From Sphingomonas_R arantia (GTDB taxonomy: Bacteria > Pseudomonadota > Alphaproteobacteria > Sphingomonadales > Sphingomonadaceae): a stretch of 64,000 nt of DNA. Below are positions 48,080 through 56,940 of this stretch, in pieces (the stretch's first letter is position 1; each line of letters begins with the position of its first letter). The notes under the pieces were generated by a model that did no database searches, was not told the DNA's origin, and was given only the letters and a program-made list of their open reading frames with translations. The DNA lies in NCBI RefSeq assembly GCF_042682045.1, contig NZ_JBHUGS010000001.1, positions 372,001 through 436,000 of the forward strand. Direction: 5' to 3'. Position numbers and translations under genes: made by a program.

Positions 48080-49054
48080 GTGTCCGACGAGGCTGCGTTT
48101 ATCGAGTTGCTGCGGAGCGTCGCGACCGATGGGGGCGCGCGGGGGTTGCTCGATGATGCGGCGCTGTTCGTGCCGCCTGCCGGGCGGGTGCTGGTGCTGA
48201 CGCACGACATGCTGGTCGAGGGGGTGCATTATTTGCCCGGCGATCCGCCGGAGGATGTGGCCTGGAAGCTCGTTGCGGTGAACCTGTCGGATCTGGCGGG
48301 GAAGGGCGCGCGGCCGGAGGGGGTGTTGCTGGGCTATACGCTGAGCGGCGATCGCGGGTGGGATGCGCGGTTCGTGGCTGGGTTGGCGGAGGTCTGTGAC
48401 GTCTATGCCGTGCCGTTGCTCGGGGGCGATACCGTCGCGGGGCGGGGGGCTCGGACGCTGGGGCTGACGGCGATCGGGTCGGTCGAGCCGGGTGGTGCGC
48501 CGTCGCGGAGCGGGGCGCGGCCGGGGGACGGGTTGTGGGTCACCGGGACGATCGGTGATGCCGGGCTCGGGCTGGAGATCGCGCGCGGGGCTGTGTCGGG
48601 TTCGGCGGCGTTACTGGCGGCGTATCGTCGTCCGCGGGCGCAGGTCGCGACGGGGCAGGCGTTGGTGGCGTTTGCGCGGGCTTCGGCGGATGTGTCGGAC
48701 GGGGTGCTGATCGATGCCGGGCGGATCGCGGCTGCCAGCGGGTGTGCGGTGGCCGTGGCACTGGAGGCGGTTCCGCTGTCCGATGCGCTGATCGCCGCGG
48801 CCGGGGGCGATACGCTGGACGTGCGGATCGCGGCGGCGACCGCGGGCGACGATTACCAACTCTTAATGGCGGTGCCGCCGGATGCGGCCGCCGAGATGCA
48901 GGCGCGTGCGGCGGCGATCGGCATGCCGATCAGCCGGATTGGGGCGTTTTCGGCTGGTTCGGGGCTGGGCCTGAGCCATCGGGGGGCCGCGGTGGCGGTG
49001 CCGGGGCGAACCGGATACCAGCATGGTGCAACCGAAAAGGACCCCGCGCCGTAG
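48080..49054 (+). CDS. thiL: Thiamine-phosphate kinase
   Basis: This 324-residue enzyme phosphorylates thiamine phosphate to thiamine diphosphate. LTHDMLVEGVHY, KLVAVNLSDLAGKGARPEG, LLGGDTVAG and ASADVSDGVLIDAGRIA are ThiL/PurM-fold motifs. GTG 48080 has ribosome site GGAGGG at ideal distance; the longer frame upstream translates the palindromic repeat and is rejected. The nusB-thiL order is widely conserved. Confidence 0.95.
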   Translation: MSDEAAFIELLRSVATDGGARGLLDDAALFVPPAGRVLVLTHDMLVEGVHYLPGDPPEDVAWKLVAVNLSDLAGKGARPEGVLLGYTLSGDRGWDARFVAGLAEVCDVYAVPLLGGDTVAGRGARTLGLTAIGSVEPGGAPSRSGARPGDGLWVTGTIGDAGLGLEIARGAVSGSAALLAAYRRPRAQVATGQALVAFARASADVSDGVLIDAGRIAAASGCAVAVALEAVPLSDALIAAAGGDTLDVRIAAATAGDDYQLLMAVPPDAAAEMQARAAAIGMPISRIGAFSAGSGLGLSHRGAAVAVPGRTGYQHGATEKDPAP

Positions 49055-49078
49055 GAACCGTATCGTTTCCGGTGCGTA
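49054..49078 (+). promoter_or_regulatory. Candidate EcfG promoter of the GlsB/YeaQ gene
   Basis: GGAAC at 49054-49058 and CGTA at 49075-49078 are separated by 16 bases, one mismatch from the EcfG consensus. It overlaps the thiL stop and lies 58 bases before the start of a stress-type membrane protein, a common target class of the general stress response. Confidence 0.5.
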
Positions 49079-49136
49079 TCAACATCCTACTCGACGCAAG
49101 GGCTGCACAGGCCATCGTCAAAACAGGGAGGTCGTT

Positions 49137-49394
49137 ATGGGTTTGATCATGTGGTTGATCGTGGGTGGTGTCATCGGCTGGCTGGCCAGCATCATCATGC
49201 GCACCGACGCGCAGCAGGGCATCCTGCTCAACATCGTCGTCGGCATCGTGGGTGCCTTCATCGGCGGCCTGATCATCACGGGTGGCTCGATCAACAACGC
49301 GCCGCTCAATCTGACGACGTTCCTCGTTTCGCTGCTGGGTGCGATCATCCTGCTTGCGATCGTGAACCTGTTCCGCCGCGGTCGCGTCCGCTAA
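49137..49394 (+). CDS. GlsB/YeaQ/YmgE-family stress-response membrane protein
   Basis: This 85-residue protein has three hydrophobic Gly-rich helices: MGLIMWLIVGGVIGWLASII, GILLNIVVGIVGAFIGGLII and FLVSLLGAIILLAIVNLFRR. The family ('transglycosylase-associated') is stress-induced and of uncertain function. An excellent ribosome site GGGAGG precedes ATG 49137, and a terminator follows the gene, so it is a single-gene unit. Confidence 0.93.
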   Translation: MGLIMWLIVGGVIGWLASIIMRTDAQQGILLNIVVGIVGAFIGGLIITGGSINNAPLNLTTFLVSLLGAIILLAIVNLFRRGRVR

Positions 49395-49419
49395 TCGCGG
49401 CGCACTATGGTGTAGCATG

Positions 49420-49456
49420 AGGCCGTCCCGGGAAACCGGGGCGGCCTTTTCTTTGT
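49420..49456 (+). terminator. Rho-independent terminator of the GlsB/YeaQ gene
   Basis: The stem AGGCCGtCCCGG/CCGGGGcGGCCT with loop GAAA is followed by TTTTCTTT, about 25 bases after the stop codon. Confidence 0.9.
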
Positions 49457-49516
49457 GTGCGCTTGGAGGTGAGCGGTCGCCGGCCGGGTGGACGGCCGGA
49501 CGGCGACCGGGGCGGA

Positions 49517-50260
49517 TTATTGCAGCTCGAACGTGACGCGGACGGTGACGCCCAGCGTCTGTTCGCCGGCCTGGACGGGGGTGCTGTCCTTTTCCATGCG
49601 GGCCAGCGACATGGATGCCATCATCGGGCGCGGCTGGTTGGTCTGTTCACCTTCCTCAGCGATCGCGACGATGCGGCGGACGGTCATGCCGGCGACGCGC
49701 GCGTAGAGATCGGCGCGGGTGCGGGCGAGCGCCATGGCGGCGGTGCGCGCCTCGTCGAGCGCGGCGGCGGGTTTGTCGAGCGAGAAGGCGGGGCCGTTGA
49801 TCTGGTTCGCGCCCGCCTGGACCAGCGCATCGAGGATCGCGCCGGCGCGCTTGATCTCGCGGAAGCGGATCGTGACCTGGTTCGACGCCTGGTAGCCGGT
49901 CAGGACGGGGGGCACATTCTCTCCGTAACGATATTGCGGGCTGAGGTTGATCGCCGCACTCTGGATGTCGCGTTCCGCAACGCCGGCGCGGCGCAGGGCG
50001 GCGATCGTGGCGGTCATGCGCGTCGCGTTTTCGGCGAGTGCGGCGGATGCGGTTGTCGCCTGCGTCACCACGCCGGCCGAGATGGTCGCGATGTCGGGCG
50101 CGCGCACGACTTCGCCGGTCGCCACGATGTCAAGCCGCGTGCCGGCAAGCGTCGCGACCGGCAGCGGGGTGACCTGCGCCGCGGCGATGGCGGGCATCGC
50201 GGCAGCGGCGAACAGCGCCGCGAGCGGGAGGGCGCGGCGGAGCGGACGAAGCGTTTGCAT
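49517..50260 (-). CDS. SIMPL-domain (DUF541) periplasmic protein
   Basis: This 247-residue exported protein has signal peptide ...LPLAALFAAAAMPAIAAAQ. The DUF541 domain shows LDIVATGEVVRAPDIATISAGVVTQA, AINLSPQYRYGEN, GYQASNQVTIRFRE and the C-terminal TLGVTVRVTFELQ. Relatives (YggE, BP26) form oligomeric channels or rings and are linked to oxidative stress. It is divergent from the RND efflux operon, about 225 bases apart; that gap shows no gene. Confidence 0.92.
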   Translation of the reverse strand: MQTLRPLRRALPLAALFAAAAMPAIAAAQVTPLPVATLAGTRLDIVATGEVVRAPDIATISAGVVTQATTASAALAENATRMTATIAALRRAGVAERDIQSAAINLSPQYRYGENVPPVLTGYQASNQVTIRFREIKRAGAILDALVQAGANQINGPAFSLDKPAAALDEARTAAMALARTRADLYARVAGMTVRRIVAIAEEGEQTNQPRPMMASMSLARMEKDSTPVQAGEQTLGVTVRVTFELQ

Positions 50261-50486
50261 GGGGTGATCCTCCTGTTGTCGGTGGAGGGCGGATAGGCTG
50301 GCAGCGCTGCACGGCGGCTGAACGCGGCTTTATCGATGTGCAAGACGCTTTCGTCGCGTGGCACGAACTTGCCGTCGCCAAAACATGCTACGTCGCCACC
50401 AAGGAATCGCGCTTGAGTGAAGTGATTTAGTCGGATAACACAGCGTCGCCGGGTCGCCCGGTCCCGTACTGAGAGGCACAGACCCG

Positions 50487-51707
50487 ATGAAGATGCAGTC
50501 CCCCGACACCGACCGATCGTACGCGATGGCCGATGCGGCGGATGCCCGTCCGCGCAGCCGACGCTGGCTGGTGATCGGGATCGTGCTGATCGTCGTGGCG
50601 GTCGGTGCCGCGCTGTTTTTCATGAGGAGCGGTGCGAGCAAGACGGCCGCCGCGAGCCAGGCGACTGCCGCGACCGGCAAGGGTACGGCGCAGCGCGTGA
50701 CGGTGATCGTGCCCGGTCGCAGCGCGTCGTCCTCGACCATTTCGGCCACCGGCACGCTGGCCGCGCGGCGCGACATGCCGGTGGGCGTGGCGGGCGAAGG
50801 CGGGCGGGTGACCGCGGTTCTGGCCGAACAGGGCCAGTGGGTGAAGGCCGGCCAGACGCTGGTCGTGATCGACCGTTCCGTCCAGACGCAGCAGGCAGCG
50901 CAGTTGCGCGCGTCGATCACCGTGGCGCAGGCCGACGCCGCGCTGGCGCAGTCCAACCTGGATCGTGCGCGCAGCCTGGTGGGCCGTGGTTTCGTGTCGA
51001 AGGCGGACCTGGACAGCCGGATCGCCACACGCGACGCGGCGGTGGCGCGGGTCGCGGTGGCACGCGCGCAGCTGAACGAATCGCAGGCGCTGATCGGGCG
51101 GCTGGACGTGCGCGCGCCGGCCTCGGGGCTGGTGCTGGCGCGTTCGGTCGAAGCCGGGCAGATCGTGAGCGGCGGTGGCGGGACCCCGCTGTTCCGCATC
51201 GCGCGCGAAGGCGAACTGGAATTGCAGGCGCGGCTGGCGGAGCAGGACCTGACCAGCCTGTCGGTCGGTCGCCCGGCGCAGGTGACGCCGGTGGGCGGCA
51301 CGCGGACGTTCAGCGGCCGGATCTGGCAGCTGTCGCCGATCATCGACCCGACGTCGCGTCAGGGGCTCGTGCGGATCGCGCTGCCTTATGATCCCGCGCT
51401 GCGGCCGGGCGGGTTCGCCAGCGTGGTGATCACCAGCGGGTCGGTCGACCAGCCGTTGCTGCCGCAATCGGCCGTACTGGCCGACGGCAAGACCAATTTC
51501 GTCTACATCGTCGGACCGGACAATGTCGTGGTGCGCCGCGTGGTGACGGTTGGTGAGGTGACCGACGGTGGCGTTTCGATCGCATCGGGCCTGAACGGCA
51601 CCGAACAGGTCGTGGTATCGGCCGGCGCGTTCCTGAACCCCGGCGACAAGGTGATCCCCGAACGGCGTTCCGCCGCGGCCGCCGCCGCCGCCGCGTCGGC
51701 ACGCTGA
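50487..51707 (+). CDS. RND efflux periplasmic adaptor subunit
   Basis: This 406-residue membrane-fusion protein has an N-terminal membrane anchor (RRWLVIGIVLIVVAVGAALFF) instead of a lipobox, a lipoyl domain GEGGRVTAVLAEQGQWVKAGQTLVVID, a coiled-coil hairpin at about 135-200, the barrel segment LDVRAPASGLVLARSVEAGQIV and a C-terminal domain with FVYIVGPDNVVVRR. The last residues are Ala-rich. It starts the operon with the RND permease 10 bases downstream. No outer-membrane channel or local regulator is encoded here. Confidence 0.93.
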   Translation: MKMQSPDTDRSYAMADAADARPRSRRWLVIGIVLIVVAVGAALFFMRSGASKTAAASQATAATGKGTAQRVTVIVPGRSASSSTISATGTLAARRDMPVGVAGEGGRVTAVLAEQGQWVKAGQTLVVIDRSVQTQQAAQLRASITVAQADAALAQSNLDRARSLVGRGFVSKADLDSRIATRDAAVARVAVARAQLNESQALIGRLDVRAPASGLVLARSVEAGQIVSGGGGTPLFRIAREGELELQARLAEQDLTSLSVGRPAQVTPVGGTRTFSGRIWQLSPIIDPTSRQGLVRIALPYDPALRPGGFASVVITSGSVDQPLLPQSAVLADGKTNFVYIVGPDNVVVRRVVTVGEVTDGGVSIASGLNGTEQVVVSAGAFLNPGDKVIPERRSAAAAAAAASAR

Positions 51708-51717
51708 AGGACCGAAG

Positions 51718-54700
51718 ATGCGTAACATCTCCGCCTGGTCGATCCGCAACCCGATACCCGCGCTGGTGCTGTTCGCGGCACTGACGCTGGCGGGGATCAT
51801 CTCGTTCATGCGGATGGACGTGAACCAGCAGCCGGACATCGCGTTTCCGGGCGCGAACATCATCGTGTCGCAGCCGGGCGCCGCACCCAGCGAGATGGAA
51901 ACGCAGGTCACGCAGCGGATCGAGGCGGCGGTGCGCGGCATCAACGGGATCGACGAGATCCAGTCGACCGTGACCGAGGGCACATCGCAGACCTTCGTCC
52001 AGTTCGTGCTGGGCACGCCGATCGACCGCGCGGTCACCGACGTGCGCGAGGCGGTACAACGCGTGCGCAGCGACCTGCCCGAGGGGATCCAGGAGCCGCA
52101 GGTGACGCGGATCGACATCGATGGCGATGCGATCGTGTCCTATTCGGTCGCGGCGACCGACATGACGCTGGAACAGCTCAGCTGGTTCGTCGACAACCAG
52201 GTGACCAAGCGGTTGCTGGCGGTGTCGGGCGTGGCGTCGGTCGAGCGCGAAGGCGGCGTGACGCGCGAGATCCGCGTGATCCTGGACCCCGCGCGGATGC
52301 AGGCGCAGGGCGTGACCGCGAACCAGATCAACGCGCAGCTGCGATCGACCAACCTGAACGCAGCCGGTGGGCGCGCGGAGATCGCGGGCGCGGAGCAGTC
52401 GGTCCGCATCCTGGGCAATGCGGCGGACGCCTATGCGTTGGGTCAGAAGCAGATTTCGGTCGGCAACGGGCGCGCGGTGAAGCTCGCCGATATCGCGCGG
52501 GTCGAGGACGGCTATGCCGAACAGCGGCGGCTGGCGCGGATGAATGGGCGCGAGGTCGTGAGTTTCGACCTGTACAAGGCCAAGGGCTTTTCCGACGTCA
52601 CCGTATATCACGAGACGCAGAAGGCGATCGAGACGCTGCGCAAGGAGAACCCGGGCGTCCGGTTCCAGCAGCTTTATACCAGCGTGGATTATACCGAGGC
52701 GCAGTATGAGGCCGCGATCGAGGCCATGGTGCTGGGCGCGGTGCTGGCGGTGATCGTGGTGTTCCTGTTCCTGCGCGACTGGCGCGCGACGATGATTTCC
52801 GCGCTGGCGATCCCGTTGTCGGCGATCCCGACATTCTGGGCGATGGATCTGATCGGCTTCACGCTGAACAGCATGACGCTGCTGGCGCTCAGCCTGGTGG
52901 CGGGCGTGCTGGTCGACGATGCGATCGTGGAGATCGAGAATATCGTGCGGCACATCCGGATGGGCAAATCCGTCTGGCAGGCGTCGATCGACGCGGCCGA
53001 CGAGATCGGGCTGGCGGTGGTCGCGACGACATTCTCGATCGTGGCGGTGTTCTTCCCGGTCAGCGTGATGCCGGGCATCGCCGGGCAGTTCTTCAAGAAT
53101 TTCGGGTTCACGGTCGTCGTGGCGGTGCTGATGAGCCTTGCGGTCGCGCGGCTGATCACGCCGATGATCGCGGCGTATTTCCTGCGCGCGCACGGTGAGC
53201 GCGAACATGGCGGCGGCCGGGTGATGCTGATGTACCAGTCGGTGCTGCGCTGGACGCTGGACCGTAGATCGGCCGATGCGGCGCGTGCCCGTGGCGGCAT
53301 CGGGCAGCGGTTCGCCTGGCTCCGTGACCATCGCTGGTGGACGATGGGGTTCGGCCTGCTGGCGTTCATCGCCACGATCATTTCGTTCGCGACGCTGCCG
53401 CAGACATTCTTCCCGGTCGGCGACACGGACTACAGCCAGTTGCGCATCCAGCTGGTCCCCGGATCGACGTTGCAGCAGACCGAGGCGGTGGCCGACCGCG
53501 CCGCGCGGCTGCTCGATGCGCAGCCGGAGGTGCAGTCCGCCTACACCACGGTGCAGGTCGGTACGGCGCGCATCCTGGTGACGTTGCGGAAGGACCGGAA
53601 GCGGACGAGCACCGAGTTCGAACGCGAATTGCAGCCGCAGATGAACCGCATCGCCGACGCGCGAATCAATTTCCAGGCGCAAAATGGCGGCGGCGGTGGA
53701 CGCGACATCGCGATCATCCTGGCGAGCGACGATCCGGTGAAGCTGGACGCCGCGGCGCAGACGGTGGTCGATCAGATGGCCAAGATGCCCAAGATCCGTG
53801 CGCCGCGGACCGAAGGCGACCTGCCACGGCCGGAGATCGTGATCCGTCCGCGAATCGATCTGGCCGCCGATATGGGCGTCACGACGCAGGCGCTTTCGAC
53901 CGCGATCCGCATCGCGACGCTGGGCGATATCGACCAGAATGTCGCGAAATTCTCGCTGAGCGATCGGCAGATTCCGATCCGCGTGGCGATCGACGAGGGA
54001 TCGCGTCGCAACCTGTCGACGATCCGCAACCTGCCCGTGCCCACCACGGCCGGCGGATCGGTGCCGCTGTCGGTGGTGGCCGATATCGGGTTCGGCGAGG
54101 GGCCGTCGCAGGTCCGGCGCCTGAACCAGGTGCGCCGCCTGCTGATCGGGGCCGACCTGGCGCCTGGCGCGATCGACGGCGAGGAGCGCGCCAAGATCCT
54201 GGCGTTGCCGGCGATGAAGAACCTGCCGGCGGGCGTCGAATATGTGACGTCGGGGCAAAGCAAGTCGCAGGAGGAGATGATAACCAACTTCATCACCGCC
54301 GTGTTCGCGGGCGTCATGCTGGTGCTTGCCGTGCTGATCCTGCTGTACAAGCGGGTGGTGCCGCCGTTCGTCAACCTGGGATCGTTCCTGCTCGCGCCGC
54401 TGGGCGGACTGATCGCGCTGCACATCGCCGGCATGCCGGTTTCGCTGCCGGTCTATATCGGGTTGCTGATGTTGCTCGGCATCGTCGCGAAGAACTCGAT
54501 CCTACTGATCGATTTCACGATCGAGGAGATGGACCGCGGCGTGCCGAAGTATGAGGCGATCCTGGAGGCGGGGCACAAGCGCGCGCAGCCGATCGTGATG
54601 ACGACGGTGGCGATGGTCGCGGGCATGATCCCGATCGCGCTGTCGATCGGCAGCGACGGCAGCTTCAACCAGCCGATGGCGGTGGTGGTGATCGGCGGGC

Positions 54701-54858
54701 TGATCGCGTCGACGCTGCTGACGCTGCTGATCGTGCCGGCGGGGTTCAGCCTGGCCGACGGGTTCGAGCGCCGGGTAGGCCCGTTCCTGCGCCGGACGCT
54801 GACCAATGGGGGCGAGGTGAAGGGCGGCGGCAGCGGGGTGACACAGCCGGCGGAGTGA
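51718..54858 (+). CDS. RND-family inner-membrane efflux permease
   Basis: This 1046-residue proton-driven exporter (HAE1-like) has twelve membrane helices in two halves with large periplasmic loops. N-terminal ISAWSIRNPIPALVLFAALT, GVLVDDAIVEIENIVRHI (the Asp pair of helix 4) and GIVAKNSILLIDFTIEE are diagnostic. The pore and docking regions have normal length. The substrate range is unknown. It should need an outer-membrane TolC/OprM-type partner encoded elsewhere, perhaps the lipoprotein at 775-2256. Confidence 0.95.
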   Translation: MRNISAWSIRNPIPALVLFAALTLAGIISFMRMDVNQQPDIAFPGANIIVSQPGAAPSEMETQVTQRIEAAVRGINGIDEIQSTVTEGTSQTFVQFVLGTPIDRAVTDVREAVQRVRSDLPEGIQEPQVTRIDIDGDAIVSYSVAATDMTLEQLSWFVDNQVTKRLLAVSGVASVEREGGVTREIRVILDPARMQAQGVTANQINAQLRSTNLNAAGGRAEIAGAEQSVRILGNAADAYALGQKQISVGNGRAVKLADIARVEDGYAEQRRLARMNGREVVSFDLYKAKGFSDVTVYHETQKAIETLRKENPGVRFQQLYTSVDYTEAQYEAAIEAMVLGAVLAVIVVFLFLRDWRATMISALAIPLSAIPTFWAMDLIGFTLNSMTLLALSLVAGVLVDDAIVEIENIVRHIRMGKSVWQASIDAADEIGLAVVATTFSIVAVFFPVSVMPGIAGQFFKNFGFTVVVAVLMSLAVARLITPMIAAYFLRAHGEREHGGGRVMLMYQSVLRWTLDRRSADAARARGGIGQRFAWLRDHRWWTMGFGLLAFIATIISFATLPQTFFPVGDTDYSQLRIQLVPGSTLQQTEAVADRAARLLDAQPEVQSAYTTVQVGTARILVTLRKDRKRTSTEFERELQPQMNRIADARINFQAQNGGGGGRDIAIILASDDPVKLDAAAQTVVDQMAKMPKIRAPRTEGDLPRPEIVIRPRIDLAADMGVTTQALSTAIRIATLGDIDQNVAKFSLSDRQIPIRVAIDEGSRRNLSTIRNLPVPTTAGGSVPLSVVADIGFGEGPSQVRRLNQVRRLLIGADLAPGAIDGEERAKILALPAMKNLPAGVEYVTSGQSKSQEEMITNFITAVFAGVMLVLAVLILLYKRVVPPFVNLGSFLLAPLGGLIALHIAGMPVSLPVYIGLLMLLGIVAKNSILLIDFTIEEMDRGVPKYEAILEAGHKRAQPIVMTTVAMVAGMIPIALSIGSDGSFNQPMAVVVIGGLIASTLLTLLIVPAGFSLADGFERRVGPFLRRTLTNGGEVKGGGSGVTQPAE

Positions 54859-55132
54859 GCTTTGAGTGAGCGCGCGGGACACGTTCGCTCGCGGTTGGGA
54901 TGCGCGAAGCCGGTTCGGGTCGGGGACGTCCGGTAAGTGCTCCGCCCACGCCGTTTGGGGTTGGAGCATGGGGTCCCCGCCGTTCTGGAGCGTTGAGGCA
55001 AGGTGGTGCTGGCGTCTCTGTTTCGCTCGAAGGGGGCCCTTTGAACGGGTTCGGGATAAGCGGCGCTTGGTGTCCCGCCTCCGTCTGCCGAAACGGGATT
55101 GAACCATCCGGGGTTGCGGTCATTCTAGCGGG
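54859..55132. other. Intergenic region without recognised gene
   Basis: These 274 bases contain degenerate repeat-like sequence, including 'tttcgctcgaagggggccct' and a loosely palindromic stretch. Short open frames here have no ribosome site or family resemblance. I see no gene. Confidence 0.55.
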
Positions 55133-56386
55133 ATGATGCCGTCTTCTCTCGCCGCGCCCGCCAATGGTGGCCCGCGTACCATGCGGATCGTCGCGACCGG
55201 GCTGCTGGTGGCCATGGCCGGGCTGTATGGCCTGTCGCGGTTCATGGAGCCGCGCCATGCGGGGTGGGGTTTCGTCCGCGCCTTTGCGGAAGCGGCGATG
55301 GTCGGCGGGCTGGCCGACTGGTTCGCGGTCACCGCGCTGTTCCGTCATCCGCTGGGCCTGCCGATTCCGCATACCGCCATCATCCCGCGCAACAAGGACC
55401 GGATCGGCGCGACGCTGGCGTCGTTCCTGAAGGACAATTTCCTGACGCCGCGGGTGGTGGCGCGGCGGATGCGGCGGATGGATGTCGCGAACGCCGCGGG
55501 CCGGTTCCTGGCGACGCCGACCGAAGGCGGGCGGCTGCGTGCCGGCGCATCGCGGCTGGCGGCCAATGTGCTCGAGTCGCTCGACCAGGACCGGCTGGGC
55601 GGGATGGTGAAGGGCGCGATCGCGGGGCGGCTGCGCGCGCTGAACGCCGCGCCGCTGATCGGGCAGGCGATCGCCGCGGCAATGCAGAACAAGCGGCATC
55701 TGCCGGTGATGGACGCGCTGATCCAGTGGGGCAGCAAGGTGCTGCTGCGCAACGAGGCGACGGTGCGCGCGATGGTCAGCCAGCGGTCGGGGTCGATTCT
55801 GCGCTGGACCGGGCTGGACGAGCGGATCGGGCAGGCGGTGATCGACGGGCTGTACAAGCTGCTCGACGACATGGCGACGGACCCGGACCATCCGCTGCGG
55901 ATCAAGGCGGAAGAGGGGCTGGCGCAGCTGGCCTACGACCTGCAGCGTGACCCCGAGATGCAGGCGCGGGTGGACCGGATCCGCGACGAACTGCTCGACA
56001 ATCCGGCGATCGCGTTGTGGATCAACGGGCTGTGGGAGAGTGCGCGGGCGGGAATGCTGCGCGCCGTGCGCGATCCGCAGGCGGCGCTGGCGGGCAAGCT
56101 GGGTGAGATGCTGCGCCAGCTTGGTGGGACGTTGCAGCAGGACGCGCGGCTGGCCAAGACGATCAACAGCTTCGTGCGGCGGGCGGTGGTGGGAGCGGTC
56201 GCGACTTATGGGGATCAGATCGTCACGCTGGTGTCGGAGACGATCCGCGGGTGGGATGCGCGGACGATCACCGGGCGGCTGGAGAATGCGGTGGGGCGGG
56301 ATCTGCAGTATATTCGGGTGAATGGAACTGTTGTGGGTGGATTGGTGGGGGTGCTGATCCATTTGATCGACAGGGCGGTTGGTTAA
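55133..56386 (+). CDS. DUF445 membrane protein
   Basis: This 417-residue protein of the DUF445 (YjiN) family has one hydrophobic helix near residues 15-32 and one at the C-terminus (YIRVNGTVVGGLVGVLIHLID) with a long helical, soluble middle. EAAMVGGLADWFAVTALFRHPLGLPIPHTAIIPRNKDRIG is the strong family signature. Function is unknown; roles at the cell envelope have been proposed. It stands alone. Confidence 0.92.
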   Translation: MMPSSLAAPANGGPRTMRIVATGLLVAMAGLYGLSRFMEPRHAGWGFVRAFAEAAMVGGLADWFAVTALFRHPLGLPIPHTAIIPRNKDRIGATLASFLKDNFLTPRVVARRMRRMDVANAAGRFLATPTEGGRLRAGASRLAANVLESLDQDRLGGMVKGAIAGRLRALNAAPLIGQAIAAAMQNKRHLPVMDALIQWGSKVLLRNEATVRAMVSQRSGSILRWTGLDERIGQAVIDGLYKLLDDMATDPDHPLRIKAEEGLAQLAYDLQRDPEMQARVDRIRDELLDNPAIALWINGLWESARAGMLRAVRDPQAALAGKLGEMLRQLGGTLQQDARLAKTINSFVRRAVVGAVATYGDQIVTLVSETIRGWDARTITGRLENAVGRDLQYIRVNGTVVGGLVGVLIHLIDRAVG

Positions 56387-56457
56387 AGACGTACTCTCCC
56401 GCTATGATCCCAGAGGCAGCCGAATAGATGAGTTTCGACTGAAGGGGGAGTTTAAGG

Positions 56458-56931
56458 ATGTCAGTAAGACAGAGAACGGGTCTTGCATTTCTTATTATGT
56501 TGTCGTTGGCGGCGCCTGCCGGTGCCAGTGTCTATAGCGATGATTTTGGTAAGTGTCTGGTGAAGGCCACGACGGATACCGATAAGGCTTCGCTCGTGAA
56601 ATGGATATTTGCGGCTTTTTCTGCCGGGCCGGTGGTCGCGTCCATGTCGAAAGTCACGGTGGCTGAGCGTCAGGGCTATAATCGCGCTATCGGGAAATTG
56701 ATGGACCGCCTTGTCCTGTCGGACTGCCGGCAGGCCGCAATCGATGCGGTAAAGGCAGATGGGCCAGGTGCCTTCCAAACGAGCTTCGAGCTGCTGGGCG
56801 CGGTTGCGGCCCGGCAACTGATTAGCGATCCGGTGGTCGGTGCCGAGATGCAGTCTCTGAGTGAGAACGTCGACAAAAGTGGCTGGGCCGACCTGATGAA
56901 AGCGGCCGGGGTGGCGGCACCGGCCAAGTAG
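56458..56931 (+). CDS. Secreted protein of unknown function
   Basis: I do not recognise a family with certainty. The 157-residue protein has signal peptide LAFLIMLSLAAPAGA. The mature protein has two cysteines (FGKCLVKATTDTDK and LSDCRQAAIDAVKA), probably forming a disulphide, and an all-helical look. Ribosome site GGGGGAGTTTAAGG precedes ATG. Base composition is visibly less GC-rich than its neighbours, suggesting later acquisition. No co-transcribed partner; murA follows on the opposite strand, nine bases after its stop. Confidence 0.8.
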   Translation: MSVRQRTGLAFLIMLSLAAPAGASVYSDDFGKCLVKATTDTDKASLVKWIFAAFSAGPVVASMSKVTVAERQGYNRAIGKLMDRLVLSDCRQAAIDAVKADGPGAFQTSFELLGAVAARQLISDPVVGAEMQSLSENVDKSGWADLMKAAGVAAPAK

Positions 56932-56940
56932 GCGCCGCCC

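Noticed and set aside
54859..55132. Small gene between the RND permease and DUF445 gene
   Set aside because: Short frames lack ribosome sites and homologous motifs; the sequence resembles decayed repeat material.
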